Origin: Linyphia triangularis
Lineage: Eukaryota > Arthropoda > Arachnida > Araneae > Linyphiidae
Length of the DNA stretch: 64,000 nucleotides
Direction: 5' to 3'
NCBI GenBank assembly: GCA_963978545.1
Contig: OZ021723.1
Span: 46,073,569 to 46,137,568 of the forward strand
The position numbers and the translations under genes are program-made. Below are positions 37,348 to 51,674 of this stretch, piece after piece. The notes beneath the pieces are model-generated. The model did not search any database. It had not been told where the DNA came from and worked only from the letters and a program-made list of their open reading frames with translations. Each line of letters opens with the position of its first letter. Within the stretch, counting starts at the first letter, position 1.

Positions 37348-38999
37348 CGAAACTGCACAATTTTCAAAAACTCTTCTTATAAAGTAATCTTTCATATCAA
37401 GCAATTATACTAATAATTTGTATCTCCCCAAAACAACTATAAGTTGTAAAAGAACATGATAAGTAAACTGCTCAACCAGAAAAATTTATGAAATTTAACG
37501 GTTGTGGCCAAACTGCCACTTTTCCTTTCTTTATGATACTTGGCGCATAATGAAATCTTTAGGGAGTAATTAAGGAAAATTCTTGTAGGTTATAAGTATT
37601 TGGCAGTTTTGGGTTTCTATCGAAATTTACTTATCTTAGTTCATTGGGAGCAAAGTGGCCTCTGATGTCTCGAAAAAGATCCAGCTTGTCAACTACTGAA
37701 TATCAAACACAGGCACATTTCAGCAACTGTTAAAGTTGATATCTTTTTCTGACTGGCTAGTTTAGCTGACGGGTACTTTTGCATAGCAGTTGTTTTTTGT
37801 TTTTTTCGGTAGAAAGTGGGAAGGGATATCAATTTCATTTATGTGTTTTGTTCGAATCGTAAAATACAGGCTAAAGTTTCTGTTGCAATCTAAAGAAGCT
37901 GAACAAAATTTCAAGTGAATTCGTCGACTTTCAAAGTAATCTAGAGCCATGTTCCCTTGGTCAGTGTTGATCATTATATTGTTGATTTTCGTCTACAACT
38001 AAGCTCGGTTACCAAAATATATACTTGCAACTTATATATAGTTTTGTCATTGGGACTTGGCAGCTTTTCACTCCCGCGCGTTCCAGAATAGTTATTAATT
38101 CTATATTCTTTCACAATACAATAATAGAAATGGTTCCAATGCCAGTTTATTAGATTGACAGTCTATACTTAAAGATATTTTATAGAAAAGCTTAATAACT
38201 ACAATCATAATGCCTCAAATATGGTTAAAAAAAACATTAAAAAATTGCCTTCTATATTTAAAAAAATTAATGTTTAACCAATTTGTTTTTGTTATGAATT
38301 TTCCCTGATTGCGTTATGACAGCCATCACTTTACATAAAATAAAGTAAAAATATTTCAACTAACACTAGTAAGTTTCTAATGCATTACCTCAGCCCCATT
38401 TAATAAGTAGCGATCATGAAACTATTCCCCGGGATGTTTGAACTTATTTCCCTGGGTAGAAGTATCCATTGTTTTCATTCTGACGTACCCATACATGCAT
38501 GCATAAATTTTCCATCGCTTAGGACCGTGACCAACTTATGCTTTCGGGTGAAACCTCGCAGCTGTGTCGACGTCGGAATACCGCCTACCCGTTTGTTGAC
38601 ACTGGTATCAATTTGGCGCCGACCTCAAACGGGGCGGAAACCTTAAAAAACACTCCGAAAACATGTCTTATCTCCTTTTTTGTGAAAATTCTCCCGTATT
38701 CTTATCAATAAATTGTATAAGTTGATCGGCTGTCGCTGCCCAACTAAAAACTCAATTCAGTTTAAAGCTTACAAACCATATTTGAAAATACAGTCTCAGT
38801 GATGAATTTAATGTAATTGGGTGTTACCCTTCGTAAAAAGATTTTTCATGCAAAGTAAATACAATGACATGCGAACCAAACAGTAATAGTTTTTAGTGTA
38901 TTGGTTGTTTCACATGTCACTACCATTTCACATCAGACTACCTGGCTAGGTCTTTCAAACTTGACCGATCACAGATTTTTATTCAAGTGCAAGAAAAAT
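37348..38999. other. Mostly AT-rich; GC-richer patch at 38410-38645
   Basis: The 38410-38645 patch has several CpGs, gacgtc and cagctg words, and a 76-codon plus ORF (38416-38646) beginning MKLFPGMF that I do not recognise. It may be a conserved non-coding block. The rest shows nothing. Confidence 0.4.
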
Positions 39000-39790
39000 A
39001 TTATTACGAATTTTTGTATATTTGTAAATATTTCGTAGTGTTAATTTTGTAAATAATAAAATTTATGTACATTTCGCATAAGGCAGTGCAATAGTTCGTC
39101 GTTAGTTTGCTTCCTCGCAATGTGTGTCTTAATGCTTGATAACGAGTTTTACAGAGGTAACGCTGGGAAGCTAGTTTTACAAGGGGCAGGGCATTTAACA
39201 TTATGGTAATGGAAATCTCGCCAAATTGGCAAGATAGAGCCAAGTTGGCGACGGTTTTGGCGACTAATTTTTGTGCCAAATTTGTCGAGAAATCGCCAAA
39301 TGTCGCCAGACTTTTCGACATTTTCGGTCCCCATGTACATGTATAGGACTTTTCGACTACGATCTGGAAAGTTCTCCAAATATCTACGTCTAGAAATTTC
39401 AAGAATGTTCGCCTCCCCTATATAAGGCCGGCCGTGAGTTGAGTCCGTGATTTTGAGTCACTGAATTAGTTGACTGGTGAGTTGATTGGAATTACTGAGT
39501 TGAGATACTGAGTCTCAGTGAGCATTCATAGTAGTTCTAAAGCGAACTGTATTGCATTGTCTTTTACAGCGATTTCAGCAGTTGTGTTGTCAAGTTTTTA
39601 ACTGCTGTTTTGTGCTCTATTGTTGTGAAAAGAGCTGTATTGTGTCTACTAGAACGAGAAGTTCTGGAGTTGTAAGAGAATCTGTGAAGAGTTATACTGG
39701 AATAAATTTCTGCAAGTTTTGATCTGCTTTGGCTTCAAATCTTTAGAACAAATCTACGCAACAATATGTAAAATATTTATACGACACCCC
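39000..39790 (+). mobile_element. LTR-like segment (possible solo LTR)
   Basis: An LTR-type layout is visible. A TATA box tatataag lies at 39419-39426, with a GC-rich stretch after it. A poly(A) signal aataaa lies at about 39702, followed by a t/g-rich stretch. The left part has gtatatttgtaaatattt; the right part ends near atatttatacgaca. The minus frames upstream of the TATA box (39004-39402) have repeated gccaaat/atttggc words, so they look repeat-derived rather than genic. No internal gag or pol and no matching second LTR are present. Exact borders and TSD are unresolved. Confidence 0.4.
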
Positions 39791-39961
39791 AAAATTAGAA
39801 TTCCTGAAAGTCACATAAATATTAATTTCCTCAACAGTATTTGGATTCAACCACACTAATCCAGAGCCAAACCATAACGTTACAACACTATAATCATATT
39901 ACATAAACCCATCTTCTGATAAGATGTTTATAAATGTACTCTGGTTAACATTAATGATGTT

Positions 39962-40677
39962 CAGGGGTGTACTGGAACATAAAATCGGCAGGGATATTTT
40001 AGATTTATGCCGGCCTAAATTTTCAATATAATCGTTAATTAAATTTTAATCATTATTGTTATAAAATAAATCCAATAATTAATTTGATAATTAAATAGTT
40101 TTAATTATTAATATATTTTAATAATTAAATAGTTTTAATAATAAATATTATTTTATTATTTAAATATTTATATTTAAATAATCAATTTCAATAATGAAAT
40201 AGTTTTATTTATTCACTAATTTTAATAATTAAATTGTTTTAATAATTAGTTTAAATAAATAAAAAATTTCTGTGTCTACTATTTATACCTCCTTTGAGTC
40301 AACTTGGTTTTCATAAATTATTGATATATTTTACCTTAAAATGTATAAAATAATACAATAATATATAAATCTCAGTGAATCTATTTTCTATAAATACGAC
40401 ATAACATAATCTATAAAATTAAATTAATGTGATATTCTAAGAAACTTTTTGATATAAATAGTATACCTCTGAACTAAAGTAATAGTTCAATAATTGTACA
40501 TAGATCTGGTAGGAGTAATTGGAATTCGAATGCATTGAGCTTTTTAAAAAACGCCAAGATGGACAACTAATTATATTGAAAAACAACAAAAAACTTTTGT
40601 GCTGGATCGGCCCATTTTTTACAGACACTGACCGGCCCGTGATTGCACCGAACAACCCTATGGCCAGTACGCCCCTG
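39962..40677. mobile_element. Non-autonomous hAT-type element, 716 bp
   Basis: Exact 8-bp TSDs atgatgtt flank the element (39954-39961 and 40678-40685). The left end is caggggtgtactggaaca; the right end reverse-complemented is caggggcgtactggccat, typical hAT-type CAGGGG inverted repeats. The interior is extremely AT-rich with taattaaatagttttaat-type repetition (40040-40260). No transposase remains. Its length is close to that of the element at 27182, but the ends differ, so it is a different family. Confidence 0.9.
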
Positions 40678-40685
40678 ATGATGTT

Positions 40686-43600
40686 CTAACGGGTATCATA
40701 AGAAAGTAACTTCTAACCAGTCTCATCCGTGTAAACATTTCATAATTAACACTTATTATTAAAATGAAAAATTATTTAATTACACTCCCAAACAAAATCG
40801 AAAACATTGTATCGGTACCAGAAATATAGAGCAAAAACGAACATTTCCTTCCTCTTGCCCGTGGTAATGGACACAGCTCGAATAATGCAACAAAAATAAC
40901 CCAAATGAAATAACAAAGAAAAAGAAAAAACCCATTCCGCGATGAGCTCATTCAATCAAACAACTCTTCTTTACCGAACAACCAAACTCTTTTAACATCG
41001 TCATTCCCAAGTCAGTTACCAACCAATCCTCCCACTCCATCGTTTATCCTTGCTAGAAGTCAAAGGCCGAAGAGTCAGACGTCGGCGGCTCACTGCCGGT
41101 AATGTGGCATTTAGGTCACGTAGGACATTTTCCTTTTGTACCAAAGGTGTTTATTATTTTTTCCTTGATATTAAGACAGGAAATGACTCGAGAAAACAGT
41201 GACATTGCGTATCAAGTACTGATGTGATTAGGAATACGTATTCCTAGTCAAATGAGTTCTAACGAATGTCTTCTGAGTGGCTAGAAACGAGAATTAGTGT
41301 CTAAAATAACAATGTTGTTGTCTGTAAATGGTGATTCAGGTGTTTTGTTAGGAATGGAAGAAATTGTTTTGGATATGTAATTAATAAGTTTAGAGAATTT
41401 GCCATACTTATACATAGAGTTGTTTTTTCCCTTAAGTGACAATGAAAAATTTCTGGAAGTGTAAGATATATAACTATCACTTTTGACTGTTTGGGATGTC
41501 TAATATACCACTTTTAAGTTTTGTATAGGTCAATATGCTGCTTTCGGGAAGATTAAAAACATTTTATTTCTTATAATATTTTGGTTCTAATAAGTATGAA
41601 TTGCAGCATATACTTTAACATGTTAGTCAAAAAGAAATATTTAAAATCTTTAAAAAAAGAACTTACATTAATATCAATGAAAACAAGAAATCATATTTTA
41701 CAAAAATTCTAATAAAAAATATGAATATATGTCGACAAATTCTGTTATAGATATTTAAAATTATAATTTTTGGAGAAAACGTTATTAAATAAACGTAAAA
41801 CCTTACCTTAGAAACTCTAACCTTTATATAAAATTTTAAATGAATTGTGAGATTATTAAAATTTTGCAACTTTTGTGATCAAATAGATTTCTTGTTATAA
41901 CATAAAATGCAGTATGAACAGACTTAACGCGAAAGAATACGATATGATAGCCAATTCGATTTTGAAAATAAAAAACACATTAAATTTCCTAACTAATTAA
42001 AGTTAGGTAGTATCTTAGTAAAAAAAAAAAATGCCAATAAAACTCAATTTTCGACATTCATTTTAAACAAAAGCAAAAAAAAAATTGTCAAACATTTTCA
42101 TGGTTCAAAGGATATCCAATTGATCATATTAAGAGGAAAATTCAGCACGCACACATATGAAAAGTTTTCTAAGGAAATCTCCAAAAAAATTCATTGTAAC
42201 TTGTCAGTAAAAATCAATAGAAATAAAGTGAAATAGTTGAAGTATTAGTAAAAGTAAAATAATCTGAAAAAATAATAAACGATTTGGAATAAACACATAA
42301 CGGTTTAAAGTTTAGTACTACAAAATGTATATTCTTGATATTAGAAACTAGTGTCATACCTAAAAATTAAGAAAGCTTAAAAATTGCGCTGTGTATCTCT
42401 TTCAAACGGTCACGTCAAACCCTAATGGACAATCTGAACAAGCAAATAAGCTGGTTTATTCATCAGTGTAAACATGGAGTCACGCTGTGATTTTTAGCAA
42501 CACGATATGACTTTGCCGCAAGTGTTGAAATTTTGAGGATTATTCTAGAAATTGGAGTTATATGTGGAAACCTATGTAATTTTTCATTCTTGAAAAAACA
42601 AAAACAATTACAACAAATGCATCCATTGCAATGGACCAACCACATTACTATTTGCATTCCTTTTTAAAATAACCCTCAAAAACAGTTTTAATGGGATGAA
42701 AGTAGCTATTTTAATGAGCTGAAATAAACATGAGAATAAAAATGAAAGCCAAAAATGACTCCGGGAAAATTAATGAACTGTTTATTTGCATTCGAACTAT
42801 TCACGATCAATTTAATATGCTTTTCAACAAAATCTGAAATCTGCACTGAAAATAATCTTCAAAGCAATAAAAATGTTCTTTTAATGCTTTCGAAATTATT
42901 TTCAAAGCAGTTTTCCGTTCAGCCCTCAGCAGATTTATTTTTACATGGATCTCCAATAAAAGTGTTTGAGTTGAAAATTCCCTTTCCCTAGTTCTAAATC
43001 TATCTTCAATTGATTAACAAACTAGAATGAAATCATCATATACCATTTCAAATATCTCATTCTTTTCCATAATTAAATACAATAATTACGCGTGTTTTTT
43101 AAGAGTTGTCAACATGATAAAATACCGTTCAGTTTATAGATGGATCCTTTTGATACTTTTTTAAAAATTGCACGTCTAAGTAATTTATGCTGCGAATATT
43201 TAACTAAGACAGTTGGGTTGAATTTATTATTAGGCATTTTAAAGGTCATTGCATTTTTAAAAAATTTAAAGGTATTTGAATAGTTTTCTATTGAAAACAT
43301 AATCACAATATCAGGTTTTTAATTCACCGGAAGTATAAGGGCAAAAAGTGAAAAATGAAAGCGTAGGTTAAAACCGTGAAAGCTTTAATTTTTACCATTT
43401 CAACACAGTTTCTTTGTCAGGAGAAGAAAAAAAGAAATATCAATCCTTATTCTAAGATTTAACCTTGACACAATTCTACAATCAATATCACTTTTAAAAT
43501 CTAATTTTTCCATCCTAACCAAGAACTAAATAACTTTCAATGTAGATAGCAAAACTCTACTCCTCGTTCAAATAATAAAAGCTATTTTAAACAACTTTGT

Positions 43601-43878
43601 GATTATGAGAATACATTGGTATACAAAATGACGAAATAAAATTCCGTTGTTATTGCTTTGAAAAGAAAACGTAAAATGAAAATTTTGAAACAATTATAAA
43701 TATTGTGTTAATATTGTCCCAAAAGAATTCCCTTGTTTCCACATACCAAGCTCGTCGAAAAGTACGATAACCATAAATGTTTTTAAAAATAACATTTAAA
43801 ATCCTTTACGTAATAAACCTGAATGGGTTTTATAATACTCAATGTTGCTCTTTATCTTAACTTCAAAACTTGCAACTG
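40686..43878. other. AT-rich stretch; minor GC patch near 41050-41120
   Basis: The patch near 41050-41120 has gacgtcggcggctcactgcc and an aggtcacg nuclear-receptor-type half site. No ORF in the stretch is convincing. Confidence 0.4.
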
Positions 43879-43920
43879 TTCCGTAGAATGACCCATATAT
43901 CAATGGGTCATTCTACGGAA
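43879..43920. repeat. Perfect 18-bp inverted repeat with 6-nt loop
   Basis: ttccgtagaatgacccat (43879-43896) is followed after atatca by its exact reverse complement (43903-43920). Such a hairpin is improbable by chance and may be the joined ends of a deleted transposon or a minimal foldback element. Confidence 0.9.
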
Positions 43921-46900
43921 AATCAGGAATTTGATCAAATTTAAAAAAATCTTCAAAAATCTTGGTACTTTCTATGAAGGGTGATATATTCAAGAGTTTG
44001 CTATGAAGAGTGATATATTCAAGAGTAATAATACTATTATAGTGGTATAGATGAAAAATATGAGTTTGTTTTTAAATATTATAAAAAGTAGTGTCCAAGG
44101 ATATATGAGGTATAAAACGCTGCAGTGAGTTATTTAATGAAATTAAATTTAAAATAAAAAGTTATAAACTGGTTAAATATATGTATACAATTTCAAAAGA
44201 GACAAAATATAAAAATTTAAGTGCATATTTTTGATTTCCGTAAGATTTTAGGAAACAATATTTTGACTGTGTTTATTTCTGAAAAATAACCTAAATAGAA
44301 GAGAATATAAATGTGTGGAGTATCACTTGATTTAGAAGAAATTGTCTTATTTTTTTTAGTTTAAATATTACAAAGAATTTTAAGTTTCGAATCCTCAAAA
44401 GATAGATGCAAAAAAAAAATTGAAAAAGAAGATTGTCTTATTTCAATTGAATTCAATAAAAATTAATAATAACGAAGAAAGTTGACCACCAGACCCTATG
44501 ACCACCAGTCACTTTAAAATAAAATGAAAACAAATCCAGTTTTGAAACATTTGCATCGAATCATATTTATTTAAAGATTAAAATTTCCTAAATTTCAACT
44601 TGATTATTTAAATTAAATATACAAAGCAAAAATAAAACAAAAAGTGTCCATAATTTCTGTTGTTTACTATTTTAAGATTCTATTGTAATACATTAGGCTG
44701 TTTATATGTTCAGAAATATACATATCATCTAAAATAATTTACCATTCTCTTTCACCCGTGGACAACTAGTTCCACGAATGCAACAAAACGATAGTTTTTG
44801 CGCGTGGTACATTCTCCTTTAGATTTTATTTCATGATATTTGCATAACAAAGCCATTTCATCATATATTACAGATTTCAACAATTATTTTGTAAATTCAA
44901 TTGGTAATTTAAACTCTATTAAGTTCCATGAATGGGACAACTCATCTCAGCCTTTTCTTTGCCAAGTCCAATAACTGAACAAAATATTTGCCTAACATCT
45001 GATTTCTTTATCAAAGTAAATTTCTAAATTATTTTCTAGAGTAATTATACTCCAGGATTTTTGAAACTTTATCCACATGATTAAATTTTAAATTTCACTA
45101 GACAAAGAAGTGAAGCATAACACTACAAAGGTTTTTAATTTTCGGCATAACATCATAATATAAAAAAGTATGAAAACTACAACAAATAAATTTTAGATAT
45201 TAATGAAAATTTATTTTCAAAAGCTAGAAATAGAATGGTTGAATTTTGCATAGACTATTATTTTTTTTTAAATTAAACCAATATATTCTCTTGAAAGAAA
45301 TAAAACTATTTTAATGATCTTTGCTACTCGGGACTACTATATAAAACTGGTTGAAAAATACTGTATGTTACTCAATCAACTATTCAGTTTAAATTGTAAA
45401 ATTCACAAGTCATACGTTATAAGGGACGCCATTTACAAACTTATTTTTGTCTTGTTTTTCAATATTAACACTACAATTTTCATACAAATGATTTATTTTT
45501 CATATATTTATCAAGGTAATTGCCTCTCAAAGTGTACGTTTTGAATCTTGAAATAAAACAACTCATAAAACTTTAGTCATAAATGCAGAGTATTATAGAC
45601 AAATATTCTACTTATGAATTTTGAAAGACAATAACATCCTAGTAATAAAATTTTGGAACAAACATACATTTTTCTTAGACTTCGTAAAAATGATTCTAAA
45701 GATAAGCTTCTCTGAAAAGCCATAAATGTCAGTTAACTTTAACCTGGACTGCGGAATTTTCAAATTGGATATTTTAGCTTATGGCTAAGATAAAAGTTTA
45801 TAGGAAACACAATATAAATTCATACATATTTATTTCGATATACTTTATCATACTATAATTTTTATAGATAACGGAATACTTTTATATCTTGTGTTTTCAA
45901 AAATATAAGATATTTTCATATCAATGATTTCAAGAATACCAGAAAGTTGATGTTTAGATAAAACAAAATATAACAATGTACGCCAGTTGAGAAACCAATA
46001 ACGTAAACAATGGATATTATTTTGTACATCTTTTCTACCGGATTTTTCAAATGTGTGGCATTTCAGTGCTCAATTTTAGAGAAACTAAAAATAATAATGG
46101 AATTGTTTTCTTGACTTTATTTACAACAGAGAGTCAGTAAAATAATTACTCATTAGCAACACTCGTTAATTTTTTAAAAAATTGAAAAATAGTTACAAAT
46201 TATTTAATTAAATGCGGTCTTATAATTTAAAATGCTTCTTTAATAAAAATAATGTATGCATTACAAATCAAAAAGTTTGACCATAAGAGCGAATGAAGCT
46301 CTATAGAAGTATAAACTATCAAAATTAAGATGAATTCCTTCTAAATTTCGTTTAAACGTTGATCTTTCAGGGACAGTTCATTTTCACTAATATGTCCAAA
46401 CTAAAAGCTGTTGGAAAGTTATACATTTAAAATTTTTATTAAAATATGTTTTCACAAAAAAATCTTCCCCAGTCTAGATCAAGTTTCGGGACACAAATGC
46501 GAACAATTATTTTTTCGAAAACATTGTTTTCAAAAACACTGCAAAAACAAGAGAAATTGATAACTCAGATATGATACCACCTTTAATTTAAATGTAGAAT
46601 ATTATGACTTCTCAGGATGATATAGTCAATGTAAATTCAAAACCTCATTTACATCTAAATATTGATTTAATAGAGTTAAAGGTTATTCATATTCAGAGTA
46701 TTTAAGGCGTTTTACTATTTAGTTTTTTTTTAAAACCCAACAATAAAACCATTAAAGCTTAATTTAAGTTGCAATAAAAATAAAATAATTACATGACATA
46801 AAATACCTTAAATAGTATAACATTAAAAGTATACAATAAGAATAATTAGCTAACTTGATGAATTTTAGAATTATAAAGGGGCATGTGTCAACTTTGAATT

Positions 46901-47749
46901 GTAGACATTGCAAACAACTCATACAAACCAAAGCACTGTGTCCGCTGATGTGTCATTTGTCAACAAAAACTGGTTCTTTTCTTTCAAGATCAAATGCCAT
47001 TGGCTTATCAAAAAGAAAAATGAACCTTGTAAAGTAAACGTGCTTGGAATAGTTCTTCACAGTTGAAACACCGACGTGCACAAACTTTTTGCTTTGGAAG
47101 TTTTCTCAAGAAAGGTTTGACAGGATTGTAACAAATTCCAAAAACCAGGCTGAATATAACTAAAATATAGATATGCCTGCAACGTGGTGTATTAGAAATA
47201 AGAGTTGTTTTTTCAATAAAAAATATTATGCTGCTGAAATTCATGTAATTTTAAGTACTAAAAAAAGAAATATACAGAAGGGCACAAATTAGCTGTCCAA
47301 TGGACATAAATGACATAAATAATAAAATGGTGGACATAAGTTAATAAGGGGTAAATAGTTTATTATATTTAGCTATATAACATTACACAAAGAAATTGAA
47401 TAACTCATTTGTGTCCACCCTATATAATATTGAAAAATGCTACGATTTTGGAATAAAACATTAACAGGTTTAAGCGCACAAAAACATACTCAGTTGAATT
47501 TTAAACAAGATGAAATGAGTGATAAACGAATTTTTAATGAAGCAGGCGATAGTTAATAAGAGTACAAGTAAAACAATATAAACGATACAAGTGTACTCAA
47601 GTATGTCAAACATAAAATCTTACATAAAAGTAGTCAGATAAACAAAGTGAAATTATAGTAACTCTTATGATCTGGTTTGTCATTGCCAAAAATATTATAC
47701 AAATATTAGAGTTTACTTGACAAAAATGTTAGAGTATGTTTGTGTGCGT
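43921..47749. other. AT-rich stretch, nothing recognised
   Basis: A small tandem duplication of tgatatattcaagagt lies at about 43980-44027. No convincing ORF or repeat boundary otherwise. Confidence 0.5.
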
Positions 47750-47751
47750 AG

Positions 47752-48189
47752 GTACATTTCAATAAAAAACTTCTTGACGTCCTAGTCGCATTGGCGACAA
47801 AAAGGAATGCATCTCAAGCAACCGCATGTTTTGTTTCGCATGCTACACTTGAGGTCATTCCCTTCCAGTTCACCGAAGCATATCAAAATAAATTGACAAA
47901 TCTGTGTGTCCTTAGAGTTGGTCAGAGAAATATCTCAGATATTTGGAAAATTCACGGGTTTGGAGCAATTTTCGCATTTAATCGTTGGCAGCAATTTTCA
48001 GATGCATCCTCTGTAAACAAAATCACCCGGAAGTGTGCGGTTTACCCAGGTAGCCAGGAAATCACACAATTCGGAGAACTCGCAGCAGATTTATATAAAT
48101 ATGTAATACCTCAATTTCAAGCAGTATTAGTTTATACTGATATAAAACAAATATACTCAATCCTGCAATGTGGAATAAAATGTTTTTAA
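47752..48189 (+). other. Unusually long open frame, product unknown
   Basis: The frame is open for about 145 codons between a TAG at 47749-47751 and the TAA at 48187-48189. It lacks an ATG near its start; the first part reads NKKLLDVLVALATKRNASQ and later GFGAIFAFNRWQQF. GC is above background in the first 300 bp. No domain or transposon motif is recognised. An open frame this long is uncommon at this composition, so it may be a decayed transposon ORF or an internal exon, but chance is possible. Confidence 0.2.
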
Positions 48190-51100
48190 GGTGTTTGCTC
48201 AGAAAGACATCTCATACATATTACCATCAAAAACACAATGAAAGATTTATAACTTGCTTGTGCAATAATGCATTTGAAGACATTGTGAAAGTTCCACCTT
48301 CAAATATTAAGAGTAATTTTATTTATAAGTTTGTCCTATCCTGTAACCTATACAACCACTAATAAAATAAAAACTACAATTTCACAGTTATTCTATTCAT
48401 CAACCATTTTGATTACTTTCTTGATTAAATTAATGTCAAGATTTAAAACTTTCTAATAACTAATGAGTTCATAAAACTGTATTATCATATTTTATAGCAT
48501 CGAACAATAGTGCTACAAAATACTGATAGTTACACAATAATGCAGAATTTTTCAAGCATTTTGGGCGCCCCCAAAATTCGGAGGCCCTAGTCACAGACCT
48601 TGCGGGCATTATAGAAAATAAGGTTTTGCATGCAAACAATAATCAAAAATAAAACACAGGGACACAACTTTTCCTTTTTCACTTGTAAATCCTCAACCAA
48701 TAGAATATTCTTTGACAACCAGGGTATAAATCAATAGTATCCAACACTGGATGCGGGTTGGAAATCAAGTATCCTGTAAAATGTTGCATAGAAAGAGACG
48801 AGTTTCATGCTGCGCCAATATAATCTACTATTTATTTTGCGATACAGTTCTCTACATTCTATTTGGCACAGGTGTCACGGATCATGTTGTATAGATGGAA
48901 ACTCATCAACAACAAACGAAAATGCTTAATTTGTTTTGTATTGAAATCGACAACGACAAACTGACTTTAAAATACGTTATTATTGTACAAACAAAGAGAA
49001 TAGTAGAGAATTTCATAGAAATGCATACAACAAACTTAATGCAAATGTTTCTGCATCATAGGGTTTTATTCATAGAGAAGTTCCTTGTTTTACTCATTTG
49101 TTGGAAGTTCACATTCAGAATAAGAAAAATAAAAAAAGTTATAAAGCCTCCATATAGCTTACGAATTTTATGACATAGTGAATACGTGATTTGATATTTA
49201 GATCCAAACAAAGGTGAGTGGACCATATGAAGTGGACATGTTCACTAGTGCACTAGTAATTTGGTAGAAATATGTGCATATGTAGCATTTTAGTATGTTA
49301 CTTAAGGAGAAAAAGATAAATTAAATAATTAGAGAAATAAAACAAATTAATTAAATATTTCTATTTATGCTAATACGAGATAAGATAAATATGTCAAACA
49401 ACCCTCCGGGTGGATAATTTGAAAAAGACAAAACAAACCAAGTGAACTTAAAATAATCACCAACACTAGTTTTAAAAACATGCATTACACTATAAAGGAC
49501 CTACTACTATACCTAACGGTTATGTATTAGTAAAAAAATATTTATCGTAAAAAATATATTTATCGTCCAGATCTCAATCACACGGTCTATCACTTTATTA
49601 TACTAGTTCTACGTCCCACATAAAAAGAATATTTATGGGAGCAATTATACCTAAAAGATTTAAAGGATATGTACCTCAAATGCGGCAGGTGAAGCGATAG
49701 AATTTTAAAACTGATGCATCAGTCAGGTGGCCAGGAAATGACGTAGGGGTAATTTTTTATTTGGAAAAGAGGGCAGGTGTATTAACTTTGCAAAAGAATG
49801 AAGAATGGATACGGCTTTATTGTTTAAAAAACTATTGAAATATATGGCCTTTGCTCATCCTGATGCAGAAACTTTCAATAACAAAAAATGACATAAATTA
49901 CATTTTTTCGAAAATGTTTAGGAAAAAAACACTTACATTATCTTTAAAGAGCAGTGCAGATATGTCGAACGCATTAAATGTTACGTTATACATAAATATA
50001 CTTTCAAAATTGAAATGTTATGAAACTTATTTTAAAAAAAAAAAATTCTATTAAAAATATCAGACTAATGTTATTTTTCTTACTCATGTTTCAACAAGAA
50101 ACCGACAACTTGAAATATATATTTGTTTCGATAGAGAAGGAATATTGAAGATTTGTTAATGACATTGTGAAAACACAGATGCTTTGAATTCTCAGAAACT
50201 TTAAAAATCTGATTTATTCTTTCGCAACTAAGACATTTCGATTTTATTTCGGTGGTTTACAAATTTAATTACATTCATTTAATAAAATCTTTAACTCATT
50301 AAAAAAGTACAATCATTACCACACATTTGTTGGAAATGAAAAATAAAAATTAAGAATTGAATTGTTTCTGGAAAAGAAAATCGCAGACGAAATGATCTCG
50401 GAAAACATTTTTCTACTCTTTTAAATTTATCATAAACATATCTTAACTATTCGTGAATAAAACACGTTGAAGGCATTTTGAAATTAACTATCTAACCCCA
50501 TCAAAATAACTGAAATCGACACCCTAATAATTTCCTATTCCGATAAAAGTACTCATATCATACAATAAAAATCATTTGCAGATGACTCATATTTTGTCGT
50601 ATGAGTGGCGACGCTATAAATTTAATGCCTATTTGATGTATTTAACTTGCAGTGTTCAAACGGCTTTTTCGACAGAAAAAAGTTTGTCTGAATCAATAAA
50701 AAGAATGTGATCTTTTCCGGGTTAATGGCCATTGCGGTATTGATCAAGAAACATTAAGAAAATAAAATCAGACTTCGTTGGAAATGCCGGATATGTGTAA
50801 GTTCGTAAAATTTTCAGAAGCTTTGTGTTGCACAGATATAATTCATGATTTGAATAACTAACAAAACCTAATGATTTAAGATGATAATCTATTTTTAAAT
50901 TTATGTCATGTTTCTAAAATTAAATTGTAATTAAAGTGATAAGTAAAAGAAGGAAGTTTTTTTTTTTTTTTTATTCCTGAGTTATGACATAATCAGGAGG
51001 TTTGTTTCCCACAAAAGAGAGAAAAAAAAGTTAACTCTTTGAGTGCTTATCTCTTAATTTTACTTTTGAATGCATATTCTTTTTAATTTGGAAATTAATT

Positions 51101-51674
51101 GTAGGTATAATCCTCGACGATAAAATTCATTGGAAAAACTTGGAAGGAAAGTTACATGAATTTTGCTTTATTTTAACTTCCACTTTGATCATATGCATTT
51201 CTAAATTTTACTTTTTGCACAATATTACCTTAAATAAGTTGATAAGTATTTTCGTAACTTAATAAATAAAAAAAAAAAAACGTGATAGTTTTAAAATATT
51301 AAACCAAGCAACTTATTATGACTTTTAATCAATGTAATAAGACTTGTTACAATTGGTTTTTGAAACGAATTAACAAAATCAACAATGTCGCATACTAAGG
51401 TATAGAGAATAAAAAAGCATATAAAGAATAAAAATCTTTTTCTTTTAGCAAAAAATACACAACTCGAAAATTGATCAACATATTTTTTTTCTGAAACATA
51501 CGTTAAATTACCCCTCCAAATTGCATATTTTTAGTTATTTTACTTAAACAAGGCCCGAGAATGTCTGAAACATTTTTTTTATAAAATCATGCATGGAAAC
51601 CGGTTAGAAAATGTAAAGAGGGAAAAATCAAGCTAAGGAAGAAATTCATTCCAGAAATAAGGAAAGGTACTTAC
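48190..51674. other. AT-rich stretch with one TE-like remnant
   Basis: Near 48560-48612 the GC-rich words gggcgcccccaaaattcgga and ggccctagtcacag look like a transposon remnant without a partner end. The rest is AT-rich with no coding-like ORF. Confidence 0.4.

Noticed and set aside
39004..39402. 132-codon minus-strand ORF
   Set aside because: It lies wholly in the LTR-like repeat and carries gccaaat-type repeat words in every frame; treated as a repeat shadow.
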